A stretch of 64,000 nt of DNA, from assembly GCA_034359265.1 (NCBI GenBank), contig CP136891.1:50026001-50090000 (forward strand), written 5' to 3'. The notes beneath the pieces were generated by a model that saw only the letters and a program-made list of their open reading frames with translations, did not search any database and had not been told where the DNA came from. Shown piece after piece: positions 32,451 through 44,385 of this stretch. How positions within the stretch are numbered: the first letter of the stretch is position 1; each line of letters begins with the position of its first letter. The translations under genes were made by a program, and so were the position numbers. The DNA comes from Canna indica. Its lineage: Eukaryota > Streptophyta > Magnoliopsida > Zingiberales > Cannaceae.

Positions 32451-34694
32451 TGTGATGAACCCCATGGACCTGAGCAATTGATTCCAAGGCCATGATGAGA
32501 TCATGCCAGTGAGATTTGGAATTTAGATGCCCCTGTTCTATATGTTCCCAGTCGTAGGATCACCAATTAGGGGATTGGTGATTCTGAATAGACTGGTGCA
32601 CTTGGTACATGCCTTATACGATAAGGGGTAGTTGATCTCACAGTTACCTATGAGTCATCATTTAATGTACAAGTGCAGGTGCTCATTAGGGAATGAGTTC
32701 ACAGAACAGACCTACACGATGAACACAAAATAGAATCCTTACATGAGTGTCGATAGGATGTTCCTCGGGTGATAGTAGGTGCAAGCAGTCCTTAGACCTG
32801 AGGTTGTCATGGTTACCATGTGAGTGTCGACCCATTGTTTTGGACTTATCGTTACGTAGCCTTCAGTGTCATGTGTCAGATACCTCTGGGCATGGGGAAG
32901 CACCCATGGAGGTATGTGAGCAGCCAATATGGAATCAGTTACTCCTATTAAGAGGAGATAATATCATATGTGTCCCTACAAGTGCCGGCTTAGGAATCTC
33001 TAGCCATAGTAGATATGAATGTCGGAAAAAGGTTTTCTGACATGTCATTATTGAAACAACGACTTGGCAGGCATAATACATATGAATCGGTATTAGGGTT
33101 TGACACTTTTTTCGTACCCTAGTTGTATTCAGGATATTGTAGTTGAGGGACTTAGTTGCACGATAACTAATCACCGAACGACATTTGATCCTTCTAGATT
33201 GAACCTCACACTATCTGGGTAGTCATGACACGTTGCTAGACGTCAATCTTGACTTGTGAGTGGAGTCTCTCACGATCACACTAAAGGGGTTTAGTGGTGG
33301 CTTGTAAGATTAGAATAGAAGTCATCCTATCGGATCCGACTCTCCGTTATGCACAACTCATTGCTGGCTTAGTGTGGGGCCCAGTGGGTCACACACAATA
33401 GGCAAACCTCGTAATGGACCTTATGAGATAAAGTCCGAATGCGTATATGTCTACTAGCATGGACATGCTGCAACTCGATCACGGATCTCGTTTGCGGACA
33501 TGATAGAAAAGTTGTTTCCTATAGGAACGAATGCGCGAGGAAGGAGTTCCTCGGTAATCCTAATTTGTAGGGCATCCCTAAATTATAGGGATTGAAATGA
33601 TAATATTTTATGTAGTTGATTAAATTAAATTATGAGTTAAATATTTAATTAACTACATGACCGAGAATATATTTAATTATGAATTAAATATAATTTAATT
33701 TTGAATCAAATATACATGGTGGGAAAATAAATTTCTAGTCATGAGCCTAATTGATTAATTGTGAATTATTTTATTTGGATAAATCCTTAGTAATAAGAAT
33801 TTGATTTATGGAGATAAATCATAAAATTAATAGATATATGATTTATGAGGATAAATCATAATTCTATTAATTAATAAAAAAATGAATTATTTAGATAAAT
33901 CTCTTTTCCGGAATTGGTTTATTTAGATAATTATCATTCTTGTTTATAAGCTCTTAATTTATGGAGATAAATTAAAGTTTATATTTTATTGAATTTAATT
34001 AATTTCGAATTAATTATGAAGCCATTAAAATATAAATAATTTGTGGAGGCAAACCCCGGATTAATTTTGAATTCCGAGGAGAGATTATTTTGGGGGGCCA
34101 GGTCTACCTTTGTAGCCCCCCCCCTCTGTATAAATTGTGGCCGAACACCCCATGGGAGGGGTTGGTGAATTAGTTCTTCCTCCTCCTTAATATTGGTGGC
34201 CAACCATCTACTTCCTCCTTCCCGGTCTTTTACGAAGCCAAATTGGGGGTGTTTTCTACTTGGGTGTGCCGCCTACTTCATCCACTTGGAGGATTCCGAA
34301 AAAAGATAGCGAGGTATTATTTGATCTACCTCCCCGTTCCATTGATTTCTCATCTCCTCTTCCTCTCGTTTTGGAGCCTGATTCTTGGTGGAAGGGCCGG
34401 CCTAGCTCTTGATGTTTCGGGGTTAGAGATAGCGTCTCCGTTGAGCCACGATGAGTACGATTGTTTGCCGCCCCTTTGTTGCGAGGCACCTGGTGTCAAC
34501 TATCATTGGAGGACATGCGTGTGTGCATCTTTATAGGGGCATAAGAGCACCCAATCCAACCGCAGTATAAGGTATACCTTCCCCCTTCTAGTCGTAGATT
34601 GAATTTCTTAATTGTTGCTAAAGTTGATCGCTGTTTTGGGATGTTTTGAATTTTTTAAATTGCTATTTCTGCTACATTTCTAATTCCCCTCCCA
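32451..34694 (+). repeat. 5' LTR of copia element M (probable)
   Basis: The probable start is TGTGATGAACCCC at 32451, immediately after the gypsy gag piece. The right end is set by the PBS at 34699 and is probably CTCCCA at 34694. It contains a TATA box (TATAAAT at 34129-34135) followed by a leader. The last 60 bases and the exact left end are uncertain. No 3' LTR copy was found in the window. Confidence 0.6.
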
Positions 34695-34698
34695 AAAG

Positions 34699-34712
34699 TG
34701 GTATCAGAGCCA
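34699..34712 (+). promoter_or_regulatory. Primer binding site of element M
   Basis: TGGTATCAGAGCCA, an exact tRNA-Met type site, supports the plus orientation and the LTR call upstream. Confidence 0.85.
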
Positions 34713-35348
34713 CCTCTAGCAAAATTTTGGAATTTTTATTTCACATTTTGGCCACGTTTACGAACCGTTCGCTCCCTAAACGTCATACTACCCAGTTTTG
34801 GTTTTTGGGGGTTTTTGAGTCGTTTTCTTGGCTCCACGGTTCATATGATGAATTGAGGTGGAAGCCTACTATCCTAATTGATTTTGGATAGAATTTAAAC
34901 TCAAAAATCCCGTGGATTCATGGTTGAACATCCTCGAGAACCGAAAAAATTCAGCATGTGTTGTTTGTACCATTTTGGGTGGAAACGTGATCGGATTTGC
35001 GCGATTTCAGATTCTATTTTTTCCTTTCTTTTTCATATATGATGTGATGCATGAAATGATGATTATGGAAGAGCCCTATGTGCATGTGACTGTGTGTAAA
35101 ACGTAGTTGTGATGATTGCTTGTAAATTTATGAAATTTCAGCATTGTAATTTTTAAATAGGGCCTGCGTACCCTTGCCTTCCTCTTGAGAATTATGATTG
35201 TAATTCACTTCTCCCTCTCCTTAAACTTTTCCCCGAGGATTGTTTGGGGTCTTCTTCTTTTAATTTTGTAAAATTAGAAGTTTAGGGGCAGATTCACGAC
35301 GAGCATGCTTGCTGCCCCGTTTTGTTGCGCGTGCGGAGAGGAGGTGTT
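34713..35348 (+). other. Leader of element M, first part
   Basis: A non-coding stretch between PBS and gag, interrupted at 35348 by element E. It resumes at 43272. Two frames of about 65-80 codons cross it but carry no domain. Confidence 0.6.
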
Positions 35349-35420
35349 TGAAGACGAAATGGCAACCCTAAAGGGGGGGTGAATAATATGTTTACTAAAT
35401 CAATTAGTCTAAATTCAAAT
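35349..35420 (-). repeat. Truncated third LTR of element E (terminal 72 bp)
   Basis: It reads TGAAGACGAAATGGCAACCC on the plus strand, matching the start of the other LTRs (inner end) with several changes, a G run of 7 rather than 12-14, and a junction to gag sequence at about 35420. Confidence 0.85.
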
Positions 35421-35597
35421 TAAAAACACCTAAACCTTGAGTCTTTAAGAATGTATACATTCTTCCTTTCCAAAGACCAAAGTTTGACTCATCGAACCTA
35501 GGAGGTATAGACATTACCGACTCTAGAGCCATTTCAAGATCGAGACTAGATGTAGAGGAGACGGTGAAATCTCAATCTACGACCCGCTCTCATACCA
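35421..35597 (-). pseudogene. Second gag start and PBS remnant in element E
   Basis: The minus frame from 35532 starts MALESVMSIPPRFDESNFGLW and continues for about 37 residues before the junction at 35420. It is nearly identical to the gag start of the same element at 41695. A PBS variant TGGTATGAGAGC lies at 35597-35586, and the bases between match 41696-41760. Confidence 0.88.
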
Positions 35598-35599
35598 AT

Positions 35600-37063
35600 T
35601 GAAGATGAAATGACAACACTAGAGGGGGGGGGGGGGTGAATAGTATGTTTGCTAAATCAATTAGCCTAAATTCCAATTTTAATTGTTTCTAGATTAGTTT
35701 AGGCAATTTGCGATTGAATGATTAGATGTGAAAGCGATAAATAGTAAAACAATAAATACACACAAAAAATATATGCAAACACAGGATTTATAGTGGTTCG
35801 TCCCCAATGCCTACTCCACTACCTAAGCACCCCGCTTAGGATTTCCAAACTAGTTTTACTAGATTAATTTTCGTTTCCCTTACACAGAGGACTTTGACTC
35901 GAAGAGTCTCACTCTCGACCTAAGGTACTTCCAAACCCGGAAGTCTCTGCCTTCTTATCGAGAGCACTCTTCCACCTCAACCCTAAGGGACAACTAAACT
36001 AATCCTAGTAAACACAAGTTTACACAAGTGGCTTTACACCTTCACAACAAGGTAATCACTTATACGCACAAGACCTAACAACCTAGGTCTTACAAACTCA
36101 AATTAAACAAGTACAAATAACAGTTAAAAATACAAGTGAAAAGAGCTTAAAATAAAACCAATAATAAATGCTCTTTGCCAAGCCTTTGGAACCTTCAACT
36201 CGTCGAGTCGTAGAGATCGAGTGAATTTCCGAGTTGAGGCAGAGTGTGCGCTCGAAGAAGTTGTCGCCGGAAGAATCGAGCACATGCGATTAATCTATTG
36301 GAAGGCTTAGATCTCTCTTCTTGATGCTCAATGATTTCTATATGAGTGAGAGAGGAAAGAATAGAGGGGTTAGATGAAGTATATTTGTACCCTCTCGAAG
36401 AAACGATAGCTCAACAGATAGAAAACTATCCATTGCAGACGCCCGATCGATTTGTCAATCGACCGAATGATCGACCGCTGTCCTCTTCTCTCTAGTCGGT
36501 CGACCAACAGGTCAACCACCAGACACAGCTGAGCGTTCCCTCAATCCGGTTGACCCATCGGTCAACCGGCGTAGGGGAAGCAGACGCGCGATCGCGCGAT
36601 CCTCACTTCGGTCGATCGATTGGTCTATCGATGAGCATTCTGCGCATTTTAGGCCTCTGTCGGTCGACTGACCGGTCAACCAAAAGGGCTACTATCTTTT
36701 TCCTTACACTATTCGGTCGACCACCCGGTCGATCGAACCTAGGCTGAGATTTATTTTTCAGCCGATTTTCTTCCGTGCTTCGTTTCCGGGTTCTGGCTTT
36801 CAACGAGCATCAACTTGGAGAGCTTTCCATGTGAACTTTGGACTCATCCAAGACGTCTTTGGTGCACTCGTCGAGCTTCGAGAAATTCCACGACGAACCC
36901 GAGAGCGACGGTCAATGTCCTTTCGATTTATCTGATCGAGGACATCGTACGCTGATCGATATGGAACCTGAAAGATTTCTCGATGAAATATTAGCTCCAT
37001 GTTTGTTATCATCAAAACTGAGATTAAGAGATTAAGACCAAGGTTGAAAATCTAAAGCCAACA
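35600..37063 (-). repeat. Middle LTR of element E
   Basis: A full-length LTR with the palindrome cluster at 36440-36745. Its TATA region reads TATATTTGTAC where the 5' LTR has TATATTTATAC, so the TATA box is changed to TACAAATA. The hairpin stem is degraded (CAACAGATAG, CTATCCATTG). Confidence 0.9.
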
Positions 37064-40000
37064 ATCTCCCCCTTTTTGATGATGACAAACATCCTTAAGA
37101 AAATATTTTCATTAAAACATATAGGATATCAACTAAGGGATTTCTCCCCCTATCAACATGCATATCTATGAAAATAAACTCCCCCTATCTATATGCATGG
37201 ATCTCCTATATTTTCCTCCCATTTACCTATAATTTTCTCCCCATTTATTCTATAATTTTCTGCCCCTTTACCATATTTTCTCCATAGTTTTCTCCTAATT
37301 TTCTCCCCTTTTTGACATCAATCAAAAAGGGCAAGAAAGGTCAATCTAGTTAGAGGGATGAAACACAAATATTTTTTCTGGAAGTTGAGACTCTAAAGAT
37401 GTTTCATCATGAAACATGAAAATCTCAACCAAAGGGATGAAAAACAAATATTTAACATGAAACTTAATTCATACATGATATGTTCAAAACACAATTGGAA
37501 TTCAAAGTTGAATCATATATGATCTCAAGTATGAATGTTTTCATGAATATGGTTCTCTTTCATGATATTTTTGATTTCATTCAAACTTTCAAAATACCAA
37601 GATCTAATCATTTAAAGTATGTTTGAGAAGTTTGAAATGAAAATAATATCATTTGATCCAAATATGAACTTAGCACATTTTCATTTGAAATAAGCATGAA
37701 AATATGAAAATGATAAGTATCAAATTTTGCTATCTACTCATGTTTTCTCATATTTAGGCATCTAGACACCAAACATGAGATAATGTATGTCTATGAATCA
37801 AGTTTGGGCTTAAGATGAAATTTTTAAGTTGCTTTGTTGACTTAGGTCAACCTATACTTCAAGATTTGAAAAAAAATCAAACTTTTAAATCTATACAACA
37901 TCATATTTTCAATGAAAAACTTTGGTACCAATTTTTGGATGAAATTTTTTGATACCAAATATTGAATGGTCATTTGAAATTCATGAATAAAGTTTGAACT
38001 CAAAAGAATTTTCAAAGACTATTTTTCATCCTATATTGATTTTAATAAACAAATGGATATTTCTAGCTATCATCCAAGATATCAAAATCATTTCTAGGAA
38101 TGATTTTACTCAAGAAATTGTGTGAATGATTTTAGAAATGGAATCCAAATGGCATTCACAAAGTTTCAGTTGAAGTTTTTGAAGAAAGATCAAAGTATCG
38201 GAAAGATTGATATTTCAAATAAGTGATACTTTGTGTTTTCGAAATCCTACTTCAAAATTCCATTTTAAATCAGATGCTTGATGAAACTTTTTGAAATTTT
38301 TACTGATAAAACTAGATTTTTCAGTGAATGTGCAGTTTCAAGAATCATCTGAAAATGATTTTTCTATATTTCTCTAGAAATAATTGAAATTGATACCAAT
38401 TATAGGTTGAAATGGTATTTTTATAATATAATAATTTCTTCAATTTTCATTCAAACTTTCATTACACCACATGATGGTCATGTAAAGAGCATATGTCAAG
38501 TTTGAAATGAAAATTATGTCCTTAAGTCAAGATATCAACCTAGCATGGTTTCATTCAAAACTAAACTAGTTTTTATGAAACTTGCTAAGTTTCAATCTTA
38601 ACATTTACTCATGATTTTTCAAACTTAAACCTGTACCTAACATGAGTAAATCTAAACATGTTCCCCAAATATAGATTAAAAATGAAACCTCTAAGTCAAT
38701 TTTTGACTTGGGTCAACTTTGTTCAAAAGAGGTAAGCATGAATTGACCTCTATTGTCATTTTATCCATATACATATGAATTTTTTCACTCTAAGTGCTTG
38801 GAAACATGTCATACTTATTCCTAAACATGTTTATGAAGTTTGGACTTAAAATGAAGTGTCCAAGTCGATTTATTGACTTGGGTCAAACTTCTCAAGCTTA
38901 AGTCCTCTAATGTGATCTAGTTATCTAATTTTTCATCTAGACATGAATTTTCAATTTTAAATACCTAGACAACTAATTATTAACACACCTAAACATGTTC
39001 ATCAAATTTTTAACTTAAAATGAAGTCTCTAAAGAAGAATTTTAACCTAGTTCGATTTCATAAATATCATGATATCATGAAATGAGCTAAGCTATCAAAA
39101 TTTTTCCTACTCATGAAGATTCAAATATTTATCATGCAACATTAATCATGAGTATAGAGACATTGTTAAACATGAAAATTCAATTATTTTACTAAGGTTT
39201 TTGCAAAAATTAAATTCATACCTTAGTCTTAGAAATTTGCCCAACTTTTCATTTCCTTTTTCATTTTCTTTTAGATAGCATTGCTTTCCAATTCTTAACT
39301 TGCAAGTAGACTTCATTAGTATCATAATGAAATAATATGCCAACTAGCAAGCTAACTTACTACATAGCAAGGTTCAATGCAAAGTTTCATTTAAAACCTT
39401 AACCTGTGCTAGATAGTAAAGATTCATTTTAAAGAATTAACATATTATCAAAATGAATCAAAGAGATCTTAAGATGTGAAATATTTGAAGAATAAGATCT
39501 CTACCAATGTTAAATTAGTTTGGACTTACAAGAAGGTCTCTAATAATAGATATTTACCTAGAGCAAGTTTCATTCAATGAAATTTGCCTAAGTGCTAAAA
39601 TTCTACATACTCATGAAAATTCAAGGGTTTAACATGCAATCCTAATCATGAGTATTGAGACATAATTTTAGCTTAAGCATTGAGGTATAACACTAAGATT
39701 TTGAATTTATCAAAGTTATACCTTATTCATGATAATTTGCCAAACTAATCTTTTTCTTCCTAACTAGCCTTCCTAAAATATTTATAACTTGCAAGTCTAC
39801 TTTATAAGTAGAAAATGAAACCAAATATACATGCAAACTATCAAACTAAATAGCGAAGAGAAAAACCAAATATCATTTTCAAAGTTCAACTTCACTAAAT
39901 AGTATGGATTCATTTTCATAATAATCATTCATGATAACAAAATGAATCAAGAGATCTCAAAATATGAAAATTTGAAAAGTAAGATCTCCAACCCTTCCTA

Positions 40001-40331
40001 TTGGTAGAAAACCGAAAGACCATAATTAGCCTACGATTTAGAACCGCAAGGTCGCTTAGGCCCATTACAGGCCACATAGGTCTCCGAGGAGACCGGAAAT
40101 CAAAAATCAAAAATGTTTTTGAAAGAACTCTTTAGCAAGAGCGGGGAAAAACAACGCAAATTAAATATAGTATCATGATCTTCAACTAAGGTAAAATTAT
40201 GCAAGGTAGAAGATGATACCGGAATAGTTTTGATGCCAACTTTACTTAAGGTATCAAGGTAGCTTGAAGTTGCAACCAAGGAAGGATTCATCACTCAAGT
40301 CCATGGTCAACTCCAATACACCACTTCTCAT
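37064..40331 (-). other. Polypurine tract and non-coding internal region of element E
   Basis: 37064-37077 is the polypurine tract (AAAAAGGGGGAGAT on the minus strand). The remainder matches the non-coding part of element A in the reverse sense, without the 1-kb duplication and without ORF2. No coding domain found. Confidence 0.82.
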
Positions 40332-41695
40332 TCATCCTTGTGTGGTAGCTCCCCCTAGAATAGAAGATGAGACTTTCGGTACCCAAATGGCTTTGGGTCC
40401 TTGGGGGTTAATGGGCTTAGGTACCCAAAGTGTCTTAACAACACTAGGGTTCACTTTAAAATCACAATCATAAATTGTATGCCCAAAAGTACCACAACAA
40501 AAATAATGTCCATTGAATTTCTTTTCATTTTTACTATGGACATTAAATCTATCATTAGAATGTTTGGCATGTGAAACATGATGAGTATGAGCATTCTTAG
40601 AAAAATCATTCTTCTTCTTATGATCATGAGGTCTAATGGAAGAATGCATAGCATGAGAATGACGATGAGCATTGGCATTCTTTATATAAGCATTTCTAGT
40701 GTTCTTAAGAAATGAAATATTTTTCAATTCATTTACTTTCTTATTTAAGGACACAACCTCATTTTTCAATAAATCAAGAGATTGATATAAGGCTTTAGAT
40801 TGAGATTTCAAATTGTTGTTTTGACTTATGATTTTTGAATTCTCAAGTTTCAAACTTTCATTCTTAAGCTTTATGTCCTTAAGCTCAAGTTTTAACCTAT
40901 CATGGGAAAAATCAAAAGAACTAGGTTTCATTTTCTCATTTTCTAATTTTAATTCATCCACATGAGAGTTAAGCCTTATATTATCTTTCTTCAATCTTTT
41001 ATTTTCATTATCCATTTTAACAAGCAAGACATACATTTTCTTGTATTCAACTACTAACTCATCATATGACATGTCAAGAGAACTAGTAGAGCTAGCATTA
41101 TTATTATCATTAGCATGACTAGAAGGAGAAGAGTGTACCTCATCATTAACATCCATGAGGCAAACTTTAGAAGTGGCTTCATGGTCATGAAAAGAGGATG
41201 CTTCACTTGGGTAAGATGTGGAGGTGGAAGCACTTGACCTCTTCTTTGCTTTGTTTTTCATAGTAGGGCAATTCTTCCTTACATGCCCTTTTTCTTGGCA
41301 CACATGGCAAATCACCTTCCTTTCCGATTTCTTGTGCTCCTATGACTTGAGGCACAATGGGCTTCAAAAACCATATTAGTATTGGGTGGATGACAATTGT
41401 CATTACTCCCCTCATCAAATGTATTGAGCTCTTCGGTTTTTGCATAATTATAAAGCATATTTAAAGTAGCCCAAATATCGAATGTGGAAGTACAATGCAT
41501 GATTTTCTCAAACATGCTAATTTGTTCTTGGGTCCATGCATCCATTTTTTCCTTAGGTTCTTTGTATTTTGACTTTACCATATTAAAAACACCTAAACCT
41601 TGAGTCTTTAAGAATGTATACATTCTTCCTTTCCAAAGACCAAAGTTTGACTCATCGAACCTAGGAGGTATAGACGCTACCGACTCTAGGGCCAT
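40332..41695 (-). pseudogene. Copia gag (element E), frameshifted
   Basis: From the ATG at 41695 (MALESVASIPPRFDESNFGLW) it covers the gag domain but lacks about 19 residues that C has between SMFE and KIMHC, an in-frame deletion. A one-base indel near 41340 shifts the frame; from 41315 it continues 327 residues: knuckle CHVCQEKGHVRKNC, a Ser-rich tract, a long Lys/Asn/Glu coiled-coil (about residues 60-190), a His-rich linker, a second knuckle (FCCGTFGHTIYDC), two WVPK spacers and the GGATTQG terminus. It is the longest intact gag C-terminus of the family. Confidence 0.87.
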
Positions 41696-41748
41696 TTCAA
41701 GATCGAGACTAGATGTAAAGGAGACGGTGAAATCTCAATCTACGATCC

Positions 41749-41760
41749 GCTCTCATACCA
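41749..41760 (-). promoter_or_regulatory. Primer binding site of element E
   Basis: The minus strand reads TGGTATGAGAGC, one base from the tRNA-Met site. Both copies in E share the variant, so it predates the three-LTR structure. Confidence 0.8.
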
Positions 41761-41762
41761 AT

Positions 41763-43266
41763 TGAAGACGAAATGACAACACTAGAGGGGGGGGGGGTGA
41801 ATAGTATGTTTGCTAAATCAATTAGCCTAAATTCCAATTTTAATTGTTTCTAGATTAGTTTAGGCAATTTGCGATTGAATGATTAGATGCGGAAGCGAGA
41901 AATAGTAAAGCAATAAATACACAATGCAAACAGAGGATTTATAGTGGTTCGGCCCCAATGCCTACTCCACTACCTAAGCACCCCGCTTAGGATTTCCAAA
42001 CTAGTTTTACTAGATTAATTTTCGTTTCCCTTACACAGAGGACTTTGAATCGAAGAGTCTCACTCTCGACCTGAGGTACTTCCACACCCGGAAGTCTCTG
42101 CCTTCTTATCGAGAGCACTCTTCCACCTCAACCGTAAGGGACAACTAAACTAATCCTAGTAAACACAAGTATACACAAGTGGCTTTACACCTTCACAACA
42201 AGGTAACCACTTATACGCACAAGACCTAATAACCTAGGTCTTACAAACTCAAATTAAGCAAGTTCAAATAATAGTTAAAAATACAAGTGAAAAGAGCTTA
42301 AAATAAAACCAATAATAAATGCTCTTCCCCAAGCCTTTGGAACCTCCAACTCGCTGAGTCATAGAGCTCGAGTCAATTTCCGAGTTGAGGCAGAGTGTGC
42401 GCTTGAAGAAGTTGTCGCCGGAAGAATCGAGCGCAGGCGACTAATCTTTTGGAAGGCTTAGATCTCTCTTCTTGACGCTCAATGATTTCTATATGAGTGA
42501 GAGAGGAAAGAATAGAGGGGTTAGATGAAGTATATTTATACCCTCTCGAAGGAACGACATCTGAACGGATAGAAAACTATCCGTTGCAGACACCCGGTTG
42601 ATGGGTCGGTCGACCGATCAATCGATCGCTCATTCAACCGTTGCCCTCTTCTCTCTGGTCGGTCGACCGATGGGTCAACCGCCAGACGCAACTGAGCGTT
42701 CCCTCAATTTGGTCGACCCATTAGTCGACCGACGCAGGGGAAGCAGACGCACGATCGCGTGATCCTCACTTCGGTCGACCGATGAGCACTCTGCTTATTT
42801 TAGGCCTTTGCCAATCGACCGACTGGTCGACCGAAGTTGCCACTGCCAGTTTTTGGCAGTGTTCAGTCGACCGAAAGGGCTACTGCCTTTTTCCTCTCCA
42901 AGTCGATCGGTCGGTCGACCGAACCTAGGCTGGGATTTATTTTTGAACCTATTTTCTTCCGCGCTTCTTTTTCGGGTTTCGGCTTTCAACGAGCATCAAC
43001 TTGGAGAGCTTTCCATGTGAACTTTGGACTCGTCCAAGACGTCTTTGGTGCACTCGTCGAGCTTTGAGAAATTCTACGACGAACCCGAGCGCGACGGTCA
43101 ATGTCCTTCCGATTTATCAATTTCTCCGATTTATTCGATCGAGGGCATCGAACACTGATTGATATGGAACCTGAAAGATTTCTCGACGAAATATTAGTTT
43201 CTTGTTTGTTATCATCAAAACCGAGATTAAGAGATTAAGACCAAGGTTGAAAACCTAAAGCCAACA
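41763..43266 (-). repeat. 5' LTR of element E
   Basis: It runs from TGAAGACGAAATG to AAAGCCAACA on the plus strand, about 1.5 kb. It carries a palindrome cluster (42590-42925), the AACGGATAG hairpin (42564-42585), a TATA box read from GTATATTTATA (42529-42540) and a G run of 12. Confidence 0.9.
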
Positions 43267-43271
43267 GTGTT

Positions 43272-44130
43272 CGGCGCCATGTTGATGACGACTAGAAGCC
43301 CGGGAAGGCACTGATGTAACTGGCAACCTACAAGATGGTTTTGGGCAGCTCCTTGGTGAGACGGAGCTCCTTAAAAACCCTAGGATGATGGCCTTGGTTC
43401 TCCCGGTGGCTTGGGTTGAACCCTTAGAACATCCATAATCATCTTTATTTACTTTATGCTTTTATTAATTGCTTTTTGCTTCAATTGTTGATAGCTTAGA
43501 TAATTATAATTGCGTGAAGAAACCCTCCAATAGTATTGAGTCCGAATGGCTAAGACATTAAGAATATCGGTCATGCCTTCCATCGTTATGGGGGATAAGT
43601 GTGTCTATTGTCACAACGGGTTTGTTGTGCACACACAAGGCCTTTTGTACTAATAGACACGTTGCACCTCATATGACACATATCCTTTTTGTGTCTCTGC
43701 TACCGGCTTGAACATGACTTACCTTGTTGAGTTACACTCAAGGGTAGTTGTTTTATCGCTAGGGCATACGAACGATGGGTCTGACTCAACTAGGGCTCCT
43801 TGGTTTTTTGTGCGCACACAAGGCCTTGGTTGTCCCAGAGGCAAAAACATATGGGAGTCACATAGTGATGTGATCGGTAAAGAGTTACCCACCCATGGAC
43901 TTATTAGGGTTTGTTGTGTTACATGCGAGACCCGAGTAGGAGAAATAAGGTTCCATTTTTCCCCTAAGGAAGTCTACCAATGAGGGCTTCCCGCTTCCAA
44001 ACCGGAGGGTATTATGGAACCGCGAAAATTAGTGGGAGACATGACCAATTTAAAAGACCTCATTGATCATGCATGTAAAATGGTAGCTTATACTTGTCTT
44101 TCATTTTACTTGTAGCATATCATCATCATC
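43272..44130 (+). other. Leader of element M, second part
   Basis: It follows GTGTT and starts CGGCGCCATG. No domain-bearing frame. Two repeats of GTGCACACACAAGGCCTT / GTGCGCACACAAGGCCTT (about 43627 and 43810) stand about 180 bases apart. It leads directly to the gag ATG at 44131. Confidence 0.6.
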
Positions 44131-44385
44131 ATGTCAAACACATTGTCATTACTTAGCATTCTTGATGCTAATAAACTCAGTGGAACAAACTACATCGATT
44201 GGTTACGAAATTTGAGGATTATCCTCACCCGGAGCATCTCTCCTATGTCCTTGATGACCAACCACTGGATGTGCCTACCCAAAGGGCTACCGAGGAAGTA
44301 AGGGCCACTTACAAGAAGTGGAAAGTTGACAGCAATACTGTCCAGTGCATTATGCTCGCATATATGTCCGATGTGTTGCTACGAC
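44131..44385 (+). pseudogene. Copia gag N-terminus (element M), split by solo LTR F
   Basis: ATG at 44131 gives MSNTLSLLSILDANKLSGTNYIDWLRNLRIILT, then a one-base indel near 44230. The following frame reads HLSYVLDDQPLDVP, ATYKKWKVDSNTVQCIMLAYMSD to the insertion point. This is the DUF4219/UBN2-type gag start of many plant copia elements. Continues at 46044. Confidence 0.82.

Larger units (their letters stand above)
35349..43266 (-). mobile_element. Element E: gag-only copia element with three LTRs
   Basis: Perfect 5-bp duplications GTGTT flank it (35344-35348 and 43267-43271). On the minus strand the order is full 5' LTR (43266-41763), PBS, gag, non-coding DNA, polypurine tract, full middle LTR (37063-35600), second PBS, gag start (35532-35421), then the last 72 bases of a third LTR (35420-35349). 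So one integration unit contains a complete element fused to a deleted second copy. No pol is present. Confidence 0.9.
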
